The notes beneath the pieces were generated by a model. It did not search any database and had not been told where the DNA came from. It saw only the letters and a program-made list of their open reading frames with translations. Below, piece after piece: positions 9,156 to 31,319 of a stretch of DNA of 64,000 nucleotides. This DNA is from Aldrovandia affinis (Eukaryota > Chordata > Actinopteri > Notacanthiformes > Halosauridae). The position numbers and the translations under genes are program-made. The stretch lies in contig JAINUG010000015.1 of NCBI GenBank assembly GCA_029706075.1, positions 3,507,154-3,571,153 on the forward strand. The letters run 5' to 3'. Positions within the stretch are counted from its first letter, which is position 1, and every line of letters starts with the position of its first letter.

Positions 9156-12100
9156 TATACATGCAAAAAAAGTATATATTAAAAAATCATCCATCCTTTT
9201 TTCTATACACAAAACTTATATTATTGTCCTCAACCTATAGCCAGATTGCTCATGTTGGATAATGATGTTTTGTGGAAAAAAGAGGTGTAAATTATGACTA
9301 ACCACTTAAATCAAGAGAACGGTGACGGACAGGCTTCCCCCAGCAGTAAAAGTTAGCTGGGGAGAGATCGATTTGCCTCCTGTTTTATGAGGACTGCCAA
9401 TGCATTCTGTGTCTATAAAAAAAAAGCATTACGAGTGTATTTATAGCCAATAACACACAGCAAGCACGTGTAAAGGGCATACTTTCAATTACCAGCAATG
9501 AGTAATATTTTTGGTTTGAAAAACTGTTGCCAGACACTGAGTAGTTTTAAAACATTGTTGACCATTGGGAATCAAGAAAACATGGGAGTCATTGACGAGC
9601 CAGCTTGCAATAAGTATGCCAATAAAACCGACATTATGCATTATGTACAAATCTACAGCATATTTTCCATTCTTTAGAAACTTGCTGGTTTTATGTACAA
9701 CCAGAGTGAATTACAAAAAGTGCCAGTTTTATTACCACACACACACACACACGTTTTCACTAATACCAACATCTACAAATCATACTTTCCAGTTTGTTCC
9801 TTACAGTAAACATTTTGTGTTTTTTATGCTGATTGCATAAAATAATTTGGTTTCTGAAGTCAAGTGTCTGACATATGTTGGAATGGTCTGTTAGGACATA
9901 TGGAACACTTAATATACATTTCTTTCTAATATATCTTAGAGGTGAGATTAGAGGTTGCCAATATGCATTTATTAGTGCAGTTTAAAAAAAAAGAGTGGGA
10001 AATCACAAACAATATGCCCTTGAGTTCAATGAATGTCTAAGTGAAATGACCTATCCGAGAAATTAAATACTCCTGCATTCTCTCACCAATGAATAATGAA
10101 CAGCTGGTTCACAACTGTGAAATATCTCTAAATGAATTAATGAGAACAGTAGTAAATCGCAATTGAGTGCATAGTTTAATGAAGCTGTCGCATTGTAGTG
10201 CGTTCTGGCTGCTAGACAGTTACTTTAAACTACACCTCTGTAACCTTTTGAATGAGCCTATGCTCATCCCATTTGGAGCAATGTCTGACAGAGATAGGAC
10301 AAGCATGTAGATACATATAAATGTATTAAACAATGTTATCATAGATGGTAACTGGGCATTTGGCAGCAAATTATGTTTTTTATGTGCACAGCCAGATTTG
10401 ATCATGTTTATCTTTTTATGATAGAAAGATAGTGTTAATGCCTTTTGCTTGTCATTTCTACTCTGCCTTTCACAAATGCCAAAATCTAAAATCTCATTGA
10501 GATGCACAGATGCACATTACCATCGAATGCCTCACCTTAAATGTCTGAGTTGAAAAACTGTGATGTTTTCATACGTAATGCTTTTTCTAATGCACTTTTT
10601 CTTGAGTTCAGAAGCTCCAATTGAGATTAAATGCAATGGACAATGCTTGGCAAGCAATCAAACAATGGAGTACATACTTTCCAGAGCTGTCATGGCCTCT
10701 TCCCTATTCATGACACACAAATGTAAACTGATTTCACTGAATGAACAACCCCACACCCAGTTGCACACATTTGGGGAAGAATATCCTTTTTTCCAGAAAT
10801 AAAAATGCATTATTTTAAAACAATGCAATTGACAAAACAGAGAGACAGAGCACAATTTATTTGTCTTTTTAATATGATCATTTCCCTGTGTTTGCAAATC
10901 ATTTTCAGTTTGCAAAGGATATATACTATGTACATTTGACCTTACAACACCACACCAATGAATACGCTTAAAAAAATGATCGATTCTGATTACACACTCT
11001 AATTGTGATTCTAGAATATATTACAGAAGATATTAGAGTCATACAACAGAAGTGTTATAATTGAATACGTTAAATTATAATGTATACTCCACAGACTTGG
11101 CCTGTTTACCTGGCCGCAACTGCTATGGGTTAATACACACGTAATAATACAGAGTTGAACATTCATAATTAATATCCAGTTTGAAACTGACATAAACTTA
11201 ATGAACTTACAGAATACATTAAGACATAAAAATATAACTAATTTCTGATATTATGACAAACATTACTTGAAGGTCGATTTGAACAAATGTCCTAGCAGGG
11301 ATAAGACATATACCCATCCATGTTTTTAGTTCATATTTTGTAATGTGCCTTTTTTTTCTTTGATTATATTTCCTTATGAAATGTTTCACAGTTAATATAT
11401 ATGATGACATGAGATATGGTGGATGTGTGTTATCACTTTGTGTTAATGCTGATGGTTAACTGAGGGTTACAGAGCACTGGTCACTTCTGGTGGTGTGAAC
11501 GAACGTGAAATTGAAATCAATTAAGCGTTATTGCTTCAAAATGAAATGGTTCATATCTCTCTTTCTATAACATGTGGAATAAATTAGGCTAAATAATTAC
11601 AGAGACAATTGTTTTGCAGCTATATTTCAGTAAAAAAAGACAGATTCAAAATACTTATGTTTAATTAGATTTGAGAGCAGAATGTATGTGGTTGCTAAAA
11701 TTATATTTCCAAGGCAATTGTGCTGTTGTGTATCCGACGGTTAAAATACTGTGCCACTGTCAGCGTTTAAGCTATCATATGCTGCACAGTGGTTTCTCAA
11801 AGCCTAAGTCTTCTTCTCCAAATGTATTTTTTCTTTCTTTCTTAAATAAGTTGCACTGTATGCTAAATTCACTGAGCTGAACCAATGATGTCTTTGGACT
11901 TAATTGTAGGCTATTTTAAAACTTCACCCCAGACTAACAGAAAGTCGACTTCAGGCGCAGCATATCTTAATAAAACATGAATGCTAGAACAATTCCGCTA
12001 CGCTTGAAATGCCAATGCACACAACATAAAGGAACATAAATAAATTAATAATTCAGTGATATGAAAACTGTGGATATGCATATGCATAGACTGACAGATG

Positions 12101-12899
12101 GATATCACTTCCGTCTACCCAGACGTCTGACTTACTTCTGTAATTCTGCACTCCCGCAGAATCTCCATCAGCGCTCTATCATAGTACAGACATGGAAATA
12201 TAATGATCGCAAATACATCGTCTAAATAAAACAGATGGAAAATCGGCTACTCCTACAACTGATTGAAGGTACAATCTTCACTGCAAACCTGTGTGGCTTC
12301 CCTTATGTCCTATATAGTTAGTTAGTTTACATATCACATATTCTCAGGAAGAGACATTGTTTTTTTATGAGAATAACTTTGGCAGATATTTTAATAATTC
12401 CCGACAATGTTGACTGTATTAATCAGATTAAAACACGAAATACAACCATGCACAGCTATTGCATGATCTTTACATTTCGACTACTCCACTAGCAAGCATT
12501 GGTTATACCTTCTGTAAAACAATGAAGCACAGATGTAATCAGAATCCATAATGCACAGATTGAACAGGAGTTTTTTTCTCTCCTTCAAATTAATCAATTT
12601 ATATGGTGCCTGTAGAGAATTGAACAATTTGGGTGAAATTGGGGATATTTTAGTTCCGATTTACAACATCCAACTATGCTTCATAAAACTATAGGCTACT
12701 TTGGATTGTCGGTTGTAATTTAATAATGGTAGGCTATATTCTCTATTTCCACTTAGACATGCTGAGTTCGACAGCGTGGTGTCAAAGCTAGAGATGCAGG
12801 TAGCATATTTGTAAGCCTTTTGTGGAATTGAATACCTTCACAACATCCCAATTTATCATCGGTAAAAAAGCGCAAAATAACTTAAATCAACTTAAGTCA
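9156..12899. other. AT-rich non-coding DNA
   Basis: No gene was recognised. There is a short (CA)8 at about 9737-9752. Frames of 60-95 codons on both strands lack motifs. From about 11.9 kb the CpG density rises slightly toward the following segment. Confidence 0.5.
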
Positions 12900-22825
<9,926 letters not shown>

Positions 22826-22920
22826 CCAAACAACCTTGGAGCCTGCTTTTGTCAAATCTCAGAAGCTAAGGAGATTTGGCTTAGCCTGGTAATTGGAACT
22901 GAGGGCCTCCAAGGAAAAAT
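22826..22920 (+). pseudogene. 5S rRNA-like sequence (5S pseudogene or SINE3 head)
   Basis: The order of conserved 5S blocks is preserved. A divergent 5' part contains GCCAAACAACCTTGGA. It is followed by ATCTCAGAAGCTAAGGAG, matching the 5S box A region (ATCTCGGAAGCTAAGCAGG). Then come TAGCCTGGTAATTGGAACTG and GGGCCTCCAAGGAAAA, corresponding to the intermediate element and box C region. The similarity is degraded but collinear over about 90 bp. In fish such sequences occur as scattered 5S pseudogenes and as heads of 5S-derived SINEs. I cannot see a typical SINE body downstream, so either is possible. Confidence 0.55.
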
Positions 22921-24756
22921 CAGGTGGCCCCTCAGGAGGCTCCCTTTCTTCCAGCTAGATCAATGTCCTGGTGGAGCGCAGAGGAGAGCAGTGTTGTCTG
23001 GGAGGCTGGTTTAATCTCACCACTCATATCACGTCTGCGTCTCACGATAGACTCATTGTCACTGCAATATTTTAGCATCGTCCACAAAGGATTTCTAACC
23101 AACATTCGGATAGACGCTGATGTAAAAATGAAATCTACAAAAAATATATTAAAGGCCCAGAGCAAGCCCTTGTGCATAAAGTATGCTTAGATTAGAGGCT
23201 AATGTGTGCAAAAGATTTTTAACCAAACAAATTATCAATGCACCAAAAATGCTGTTACATTATTATTAGGATGTTCGTCTGAATTCACTGTTAAAGATGA
23301 TATTTCCTACATTCTATTTCCTTTGTTTTTATCCTAGCCACATTATTGTGGATATTCTAATGATGTTTATAAAAGCATAAAATGCTATTGTTCCACTGTC
23401 AGTATTTTTTAAATAGAGGGCCTAACCTACAAAATGGAGGCCTACTTGGAAATAGTTATAGGATTAGCAGAACAAATCTCTGTGAGCAATTTCACACTTG
23501 TTTTACACTTTTTTTAAAACAACAGTTTGGCGATAGTTGGAATTAATTCAGACTTTATGAAGAATCGTGGAAGAAGAAGTGGACTGTATGAAGAGTATCT
23601 CTATAAGCTATAAAAATATCAGTTAACAGGGTTTGGCATCTGGTTTTGTCAAGCTATTGTTCGGAAAAAAAGTATTTTAATTGTGGATGCCCACTCTAAT
23701 ATAATGTTTGTATGTGTATACATAAAGGAACAACTGTTATGTTTTTAAGAAATCATTTTCACAACAGGCGTAGCTACATATACAATAAGAATCATACCAA
23801 ATAGTGCACAATATATAGGCAAGAACATAAAAAAAGAAGAAATACAACGGAAACGATACAGTGAGGGTAGAGAAGGGGTTAACTGGAGTGTTCAAAATTC
23901 AGTGAAATAAATCTGCTTAATAGCTGCATCATTTCAACCTTCGTTAATTGTGTAAAACATAGGTTGACACATCTTTCACCAGTGACACAATACATCTGGG
24001 GCACTGCTATAATCAAAATATTTCAGCTAAGTGATTTATCCCAGCTCAGCACGAAAAGGCATATTTATGCCTGAAATATTTTTGCAGGCAAAAGAAGCTA
24101 GGCATTTTATGAGAACAACTGTTGCTGTAATACTGTGCTCTCTGCATCTAAGTGAGTATAATACTTATTCGTGCTTAATGTTCTGTTTTAAAATTGGATG
24201 GCTTGGGCTTTACTTCTCTTCAACGGGTGGCCTCTAGTGGAAACGTCCTGCCATTAGGGGATAAAGCTCACTGTGCACTGTGTGAAGAATACTGTCGCCA
24301 CTGAGATAAAGTCATGCTCTTTCAAAGGCAGTAATAAAATGTTTTCTACTTCCTTATAAGTCACAGTCAGGCAATAATGGCATGAAATAAAATTTGTATC
24401 ACACTTGATAGTAAATAAACCCACACTGAGCTGTTGCAAACTCAACCTGCTCACTGCAAATGTTTTCAGTTCTACAAGCTATTCGGCATGCTCAACCTAC
24501 ACAAGCTTCCAAAGATATTTCCTATAATGTAAACTGCACGTTACATGTGCTCAGTTTGAACTTGTAAAGGTACATTTGTTTATTTACATACATACATACA
24601 AGCATACAGGGGGTACATAACATTGAAACACCAAATGAAAAATAATGAAGAATGAAAAATTTGAAGTAACTAAATCACAATTAAAATGGAGTCTACACAT
24701 GTATTTCATTTTAAAGTCAATATAATTTCTACTATAAGAAACATTTTAAAATCAAC
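22921..24756. other. Non-coding DNA, no recognised feature
   Basis: AT-rich with no gene. Frames of 88 and 81 codons on opposite strands at 22.93-23.19 kb overlap each other and show no motif. A TACA-rich short repeat precedes the Tc1 relic at about 24588-24605. Confidence 0.45.
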
Positions 24757-25320
24757 ACTGCTCCCATTCAGAAACCGCTTGTAAACAAGGCCAATGCGCA
24801 ACAATGCATAACATAGTGTAATGAGCACAAAAACTAGATTTCTGCGCAGTGGAAGAAAGTAATATGGTCTGATGGTCGTATTTAACTTTTTACTCACATT
24901 GCCTGTTCCAAACTGTTAGACTTGGTGGTGGTTCCCTTATGGTATGGGCAGCCATCTCATGGGAGTCATTGCATACAAATACATTTTTGCTAACCAGGTG
25001 CACCTTATGGTGCAAACATTATTTCCTCAAGATGCTCCCATATTCCAAGATGATAATCCCCCCATACAAACTGCTAAATCAATTCAAGAGTGATTTCATG
25101 AACACCTTTCATGAGCTCCCCAAACACCAGATATAAACACCATTGAACCTTAATGGGAAGTTCTGAAATGTAGACTGCAGAGTAAATTTGAGTAGATTCT
25201 CTCAAGGAACTGGAGACTTACCTTGAATAATGGTCCAATATCCCACTAGAAACAGTACAAAACTTGTATAACAGCATTCCAAGACAGACTGAAGATGTTC
25301 CAAAGGCAAAAGGCAGCCCA
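24757..25320 (+). pseudogene. Tc1-like transposase relic, catalytic half
   Basis: In shifting frames the plus strand still encodes LGGGSLMVWAAIS, GNQVHLMVQTLFPQDAPIFQ and DDNPPIQTAKSIQ, then INTIEP. These are the central and C-terminal DDE-domain motifs of the same Tc1 subfamily as 6562-7504. FQDDN retains the second catalytic Asp context. The N-terminal helix-turn-helix and both terminal repeats were not recognised. At least three frameshifts and several stops make it non-functional. The segment before it (24.66-24.75 kb) may be part of the same element but is too diverged to call. Confidence 0.85.
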
Positions 25321-28300
25321 ACTCTTTATTAGTTAATAGATATTCATACACTGTTTGGTATTTCTTAGACTTTATTTTGTCTACCCCCTGATGATACATA
25401 CATACATACAAAATATATCAAATTCGGAAATACACAGTTGTACCAAAGTGTACCCCAATTATATCCATAAGTTTCTATTGGAAAAATAAGTAATACATTT
25501 ACTATTTTAGTTTGCTTGACTATACGGACTGATTTACAGAACAGAAATTCCATTATGCAAAAAAAAAGAAAGAATTCCAGATTGCCACATTGTGTATAAA
25601 CAACAGCAATGGCTTGTGAATTCTGGTGGATTCGAAATTTAGCTATAAGCTTACTCAGGCAGCACAGTATCATATTTGACCCTTTCTGTGTGAATTCTTG
25701 GCCATTTAAATAAATGCTCTCGTCTTTGATATGCATACAGAGGAAGCAATGGAAAGCAATGGAAAGCAATAGCTACATTTGCAGAAATTTAGATATGGTT
25801 ATCTGAAGAAAATAAATGGCAACACTTTCTCAGCAAGGAGGCACTTAAGCAGGAAATATGTGATTTGCATACTATCAATTTGTAGGAATGTGAGATTATT
25901 TTCACAGCCCATTGCAAAATTGCTTTTAAAGCTAGGAATATTCTAAGAGATGATTTTATTACAAGTAAATGCATCACATCTGCAGTTAACAGTACACGGT
26001 AAGGTCATGAACAGACTTATCTGATATATATCCTGTGCTGTTGTGCTGTTCACAAGACCAATCTTTTATTGACCATTTGACATCCTTACTAGGATGTGAA
26101 AATCAAGGTGAAAACCCATATAATATTTCCTGATTTTTAAATCTCCATTACAAATTGATTGATATTGCCAGGTAATCTGCTTTATCAGGGCTCTCTCTTT
26201 CCTTCAGCGCTGCTGGTTAGCTTCAGACCTCTGCTGTTGGCAAAGCATCCTCTACAAATAATGAAGACAGGAGCCAAAGCCAACTGGCACAACTCTTTAA
26301 AAATATGTTAACACTTGCCTGGAACAAAGTTTCAGAAAAGAGGCTAAACTAAATAATTAAGCACAAAACAAGTTGGAAAATGCAATAATTTACAGTCAAA
26401 ATGTAATTTTTATCGCGGGTATATATATTTTTTCATGTCGAGTATCTTGGCAAAACTGCAGTTATGAATATTGGTTATCCTCTTAGCAGCAATTCCAAGG
26501 ACAGAGTCAACAGAATGTAGGGGGAGGCATAGTCATAACACAGTCTATTTATGGGAAATATTTTTTCTATACACAATTACAGCATTACAGCATTATACAT
26601 AAGAACAGAGTTAAAAAAATATATATCACAATGCCTGGCTGTCAAAGGACTATTAAGTAAGGAACTTCAACACAAAATACCCATTACCAGCTGGAAATAA
26701 TCACACTTCATCACGACTAAGACTACAATACAAAATTCATATGCATAAAATCTACATTGGATAATTACAACCACCCCTTGGGCTACAGTTGACATCAGCA
26801 AGTAAAAGATGCATGATGTGAAGGTAATGCACCATGTGCACTATGCACTGGTTTTTAAAACCTGAATGAATGGCACAGCAAAGCTTAGTTTTCCATTTTC
26901 ATTCATCATGAAGGAAGGCAATCATCATTAACGTGCCTGCATCTCATTTGTATTTCCGTCTCTTGCCTTGTTCACTTTTGCAATGCAGAGGGACCAGATC
27001 TGAACTGTGACTAGGGCAGGGGACAGCACACGTGCCACTCATTATTCAGATAATACCCTAACCCATAATGTCCTTTTACCTGATGATAGAATCAGATACA
27101 AAATAGCTATTCCCTTTTCAGTCTGGCAGCCAAGCGCCAGGCCTGTAACCTTGCTTTATACCCAGTCTCTTGAGCCCCGAATTGGACCTTTGCCTACCCA
27201 GCACCTGGGACTCAGAAGTCCCAACCATCTGGTGAGGATGATCCATATGCTCTTGCATTTGCAGAACAATGATCGTCTGATCTACAGCGCAGGGTTTAAA
27301 ATCACTGCCACGGCTGAGGCAGGGGTGGTTGTGGGGTCTTCAAAGATAAGATTGTGCTCGGTCCCAAAAAGAATGTAATGCCTGTGTATCAGATTTGACC
27401 TTGTGTTATGCTGCACTAAAGGGGGAGGGGGAAGGGGAGGTGTTGATTCAATACTCACACAAAGCCTTTAGCTTTTCCTTTGCGCTTTTAATACTTTGCT
27501 CTTCATGCCCACCATCAGAATTTATTTCTGACCATTTTTCCTATCCACAAGTGGTTCACCTCATAGCCTATCATACTTATAATAATGCAATAACAAGAAA
27601 CTAGCTATGGGGGCAGTTGTCACAAATCTAAAGCCATATTTAAATATATACACCGTCACTGCAAAACATTAGTAATAATAATAATAATAATAATAATGAA
27701 TTTTGAATGGCCTTGTATTGTACAAACAGCAGAATAAAACTACAACATACAGTGATGTCGATAGAATTGGCAGTTACATTCTCCGTAAGTACAGATAACC
27801 TTCTGTAACGTTATCAGAATCAATGCATTAGAATAGGATGATCTGTGCTGTTATATGAGAGTAGTGTATACACCTGTATTCAGACTAACAGCAAAAGCCG
27901 GTGCACTATCGAAATCTGTTTTGTCCTCGCTCTGAACTGCCACAGTGAATGCATGTTTTTATGTTACATTACCAAATCCATATACAGTATTATACAAATT
28001 TGCCACAGATGTTGCCAATATCTGCTAAAACAACCAGTTAGCTACCTAGCTAGCTTCAGGTGCATGTGTATAATTAACAAATTGATGCTATATGAAATAC
28101 ATATATAACATACTAAACGGAATAGAATCACCACCTTCTGTAACATTAAATCGATACATTGATCGATGATGTTAGGCGATGTACATGACTATATGTACCA
28201 CTTGTAAGATATGTTCAAACTGTAATATCGGCAGTGCATAACAAAACAGTGCACCGCATCCTCGCTTCAGACTGTCACACAATAAATGTTATACTTTATT

Positions 28301-29286
28301 ATTATATTACCGGATCCTTATGTAATATTATAGACATTTGTTAATTTCACAGTGATGTGGCCCTTACCTGCTGTCAGGTGATTGCTTTACAGTTAACTTA
28401 CTGTTTTAGGTCAAAATGTGACCAAACTTCCAAATTTTGACCAAATTTCATCAAACACGCTGTTAAAACACCCATTGTCATTGACGGACTGCTTTTAAGT
28501 AACTACGAGAAATCATAATGTATTATATCACAAAGTCGTTCTGCTGTTTCAGTTCACAATTCAAAAATTATATTTAATCTACTGTTGACAAACTCTGTTG
28601 CTGCAGAAGGATCGCTTTTGAATATCCAAATCAAATCACGACTTCTGATTCCCAAAGTCTTTAACAAACTCAATACTGTTGATCTCTGGAACGTATTCAG
28701 AAATTACTTTATTAATTTGGTGAAAGCAATGCTTGGGAGAGAACACTATGCATGCAATGAAATAAAGTCATGGAGCGTATTACTGTCTGCCACTGTTTAT
28801 TTATTTTACATGACTATAAGTACATACATCACAGCGTGATACCCTGGATAGTTCAAATAAATACATAACATAGCGCCATGACTCCATGATCATTTTCTTT
28901 ACACTTCTGAAATCATATTAATATGCATCATATTTATCTTCACCCCTAATGTAGTGTATACTACTCTACACAAAAAAGATGAGATATCTCAACAAAAAAT
29001 ATTTTCAATGTAAAAAAACAAGTTACTCACACATACAAATCATATACATATCAAAATGATGCCAAGTTACAACTAAACTTTCAGCAATATATTACTATAT
29101 ATTTAAATATAATTTATATGATATATAATCGAATATATATTTCTATAAACTAAACAAGCACCATTCAAAAGCAATGCTATTCATATTTACTTATATTCGT
29201 TCAAGTTACTTAGCCCTCATGACAATGTCTACCTAGAAAAAAGTAATCAACCTTGAAACGTAAAACATAAAAATTATGTTGCACCC
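25321..29286. other. AT-rich non-coding DNA
   Basis: No gene was recognised. Small structures are a triple GCAATGGAAA repeat at about 25746-25772 and the (TAA)n at 27672-27697. A 123-codon frame at 27007-27378 sits in a slightly GC-richer patch (26.94-27.5 kb) but shows no domain. It is left as unassigned. Confidence 0.45.
27672..27697. repeat. (TAA)n microsatellite
   Basis: About nine perfect TAA units. Confidence 0.9.
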
Positions 29287-29289
29287 CTG

Positions 29290-30310
29290 GGCCCGTATTC
29301 ACAAAGCATTTTATCTTACCACTAGGAGTACTTCTAAATCGCACTAAAACCTTTTAGTTAGGAGTCCCACCTTAAAACCTATTCACAAAGCTGCAAAGAC
29401 AAACTCATACTAAGGAATTCCTAGCTAAGAGTGAGGGTGGGGTTGACGTCGTTGCTAAGGATGACGTTGTTTCTCATGAACGAGCTTACTCAGAATGCCC
29501 ACAGTGATTGGCTGATATAGGGGATGGGTCATCATAGAGAAATAGTTTTTCTGCCGCTGTTTTTACAGTAACAATTCCCTAAATCTCGATGCAGAGTTAC
29601 AGTGAAGAGATAGACAACCATGTATGTTTTGGTTTGCTTTGTTTTTCATACTAAATGCCTTTCTGGGAGGCAGGTTTTTAGAAACGCGACCGAATTAAAT
29701 AAAATTTAAACATTAGCGATCTTTGAAAACTGAAAACTGAAATTATCATTCATTCGAAACGCGCCTTTGGTCCCGTTATTATTTTTTTTGCTGATCCGAA
29801 AAATGATCCGATGCACCCCTATTATATTCTAATAAAGATTCTAAAATACAAATGTAGGCTACGTGTCACTGATTTAACATGAAACCAAGAATACTGACTA
29901 GTCAACTGGTTACATGTCTGCATCTCGTAAACAATCAGCAGGTATCTATATATAATATATATAATATTATATATATAATACCCTCGCGATTGAGGCGGTA
30001 CCTTTTTATGAGCTCTGTGTCATTCAATATCTCCAGTGTTGATGCGATTGCGAGGACGATTGCCGGCCGCAGCAGATTTTGGATCGCCGTGAGTAGGTCT
30101 TTAGCGACTTAGAAGTCCTCTTGGCTGCTTTTAACTTCTCCTGGACTTAGGAGCTGTTTTTAGCTCTCAAACCCTTTGTGAAATACTCTTATCCCAAAAA
30201 TGTAGGACTCCTAAATTTATGAGTGACACGCCCATTATTTTTCGGACTTGCTCCTAAATTACGGAGTTAGGACCAACTTTTACCCTTAAAATGCTTTGTG
30301 AATACGGGCC
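29290..30310. mobile_element. PIF/Harbinger-like MITE, 1021 bp
   Basis: Both ends share a perfect 24-bp inverted repeat beginning GGCCCGTATTCACAAAGC, and the flanks carry a 3-bp duplication CTG (29287-29289 and 30311-30313). Terminal repeats and a CWG-type 3-bp duplication fit PIF/Harbinger insertion, although 3 bp can match by chance. The subterminal regions hold many TTAGGAGTC-type motifs in both orientations. No transposase or Myb-like protein is encoded. At 29757-29822 a GATCCGAAAAATGATCCG stretch followed by GCACCCCTA looks like the end of a separate hAT copy, suggesting an inner insertion. A central (TA)-rich palindrome lies at 29950-29985. Confidence 0.75.
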
Positions 30311-30313
30311 CTG

Positions 30314-31200
30314 GCTTCCAGACAATGTGCAAAAATGTGCAATAATTGTATTCAATTTCAAGGAAATCAACGAATGAACCTTAAATGTAAAGTCGCAGCA
30401 ACATTGTCAATCCTATGTGTGTTTATGTGTGTTATCCAGGCAGCAGATCATGGAATGTGCCTGACATAACATATAAGGGAGTAGACTCAAGCTAAAAATC
30501 TAACTTTTTCATACATTTTTTAACTGAAAAACTACAAAAAATGTAAGTGAGGTTATCAGGCTGTCAATTAATGACTGAACAGGAGGAACACAGAAGAAAC
30601 ACCCCCATCACACCAAAGGGGGTGAATATATTTTAATACCCACTGCAGTTGTTTCAGCTCACTTTACATTAAGTGGCCCTAATATCTTAAAAATGCAGTC
30701 ATTGGGAGCATACTTGTTCTGAGAAAACATATTTTTTCACTTCTCGCTTTTCCTGACGTGATACTTGCTTTGCCTTAAGGGATTGCTGTTGTCATTCGTG
30801 CAGATTTGTGCAGTCGTTGAGATTATTGGGATTGTGTTTTGTATTGTTGATTGTGTTTTGGCATTTATCATCAGAAAGGGTAAACGGGTTAACTTTTGTT
30901 GCCGTTAGGGGACAGAGAGGGAATTTTCAATTTTTTCCCTGTCTAGCTTCAGCAAGCTTGTTAAAAAGCTAACCGATTCGCAAATTTGGCATTACACCCA
31001 GATGACGTGAGGTTTTTTGTGGTTTTTCACCCTCTCAGGAGCAAATCCAAGAATGGGGAATATTTGATAACTAACTAGCTTTTGTTTGTTTAATTTTAAG
31101 TGTTTAACTTTAAACATTGAGATATAGCCATTTTGGTTGGCTGCTGCTAGCTCTCTACAGGCAACTGGACCAAAAGTTTTCTAGTTAGCTATAAGAGGGG
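30314..31200. other. Non-coding spacer
   Basis: Apart from the isolated MITE end (30600-30648), nothing is recognised between the Harbinger-like element and the LINE. Confidence 0.45.
30600..30648. repeat. Isolated Tc1-type MITE end
   Basis: AAAGGGGGTGAATATATTTT followed by AATACCCACTG matches the right end of the mini-MITE at 57424-57500 and the terminal repeat of the relic starting at 59793. No partner end was found to the left, so this is a solo end or a truncated copy. Confidence 0.5.
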
Positions 31201-31319
31201 TGTGGAAGGCATCGGTCTCGGCTGCTAATCAGGGTGATTAGCGGCCACGCCTACCTGCAGAGCAGCCAGCGCACACACCAGTCCAGAGTTTGACAAATGT
31301 GAAGAGGAGTTTTTAGATG

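Noticed and set aside
27007..27378. 123-codon plus-strand open frame
   Set aside because: No motif, family or compositional bias is recognised. It was kept only as a note because the patch is slightly GC-richer.
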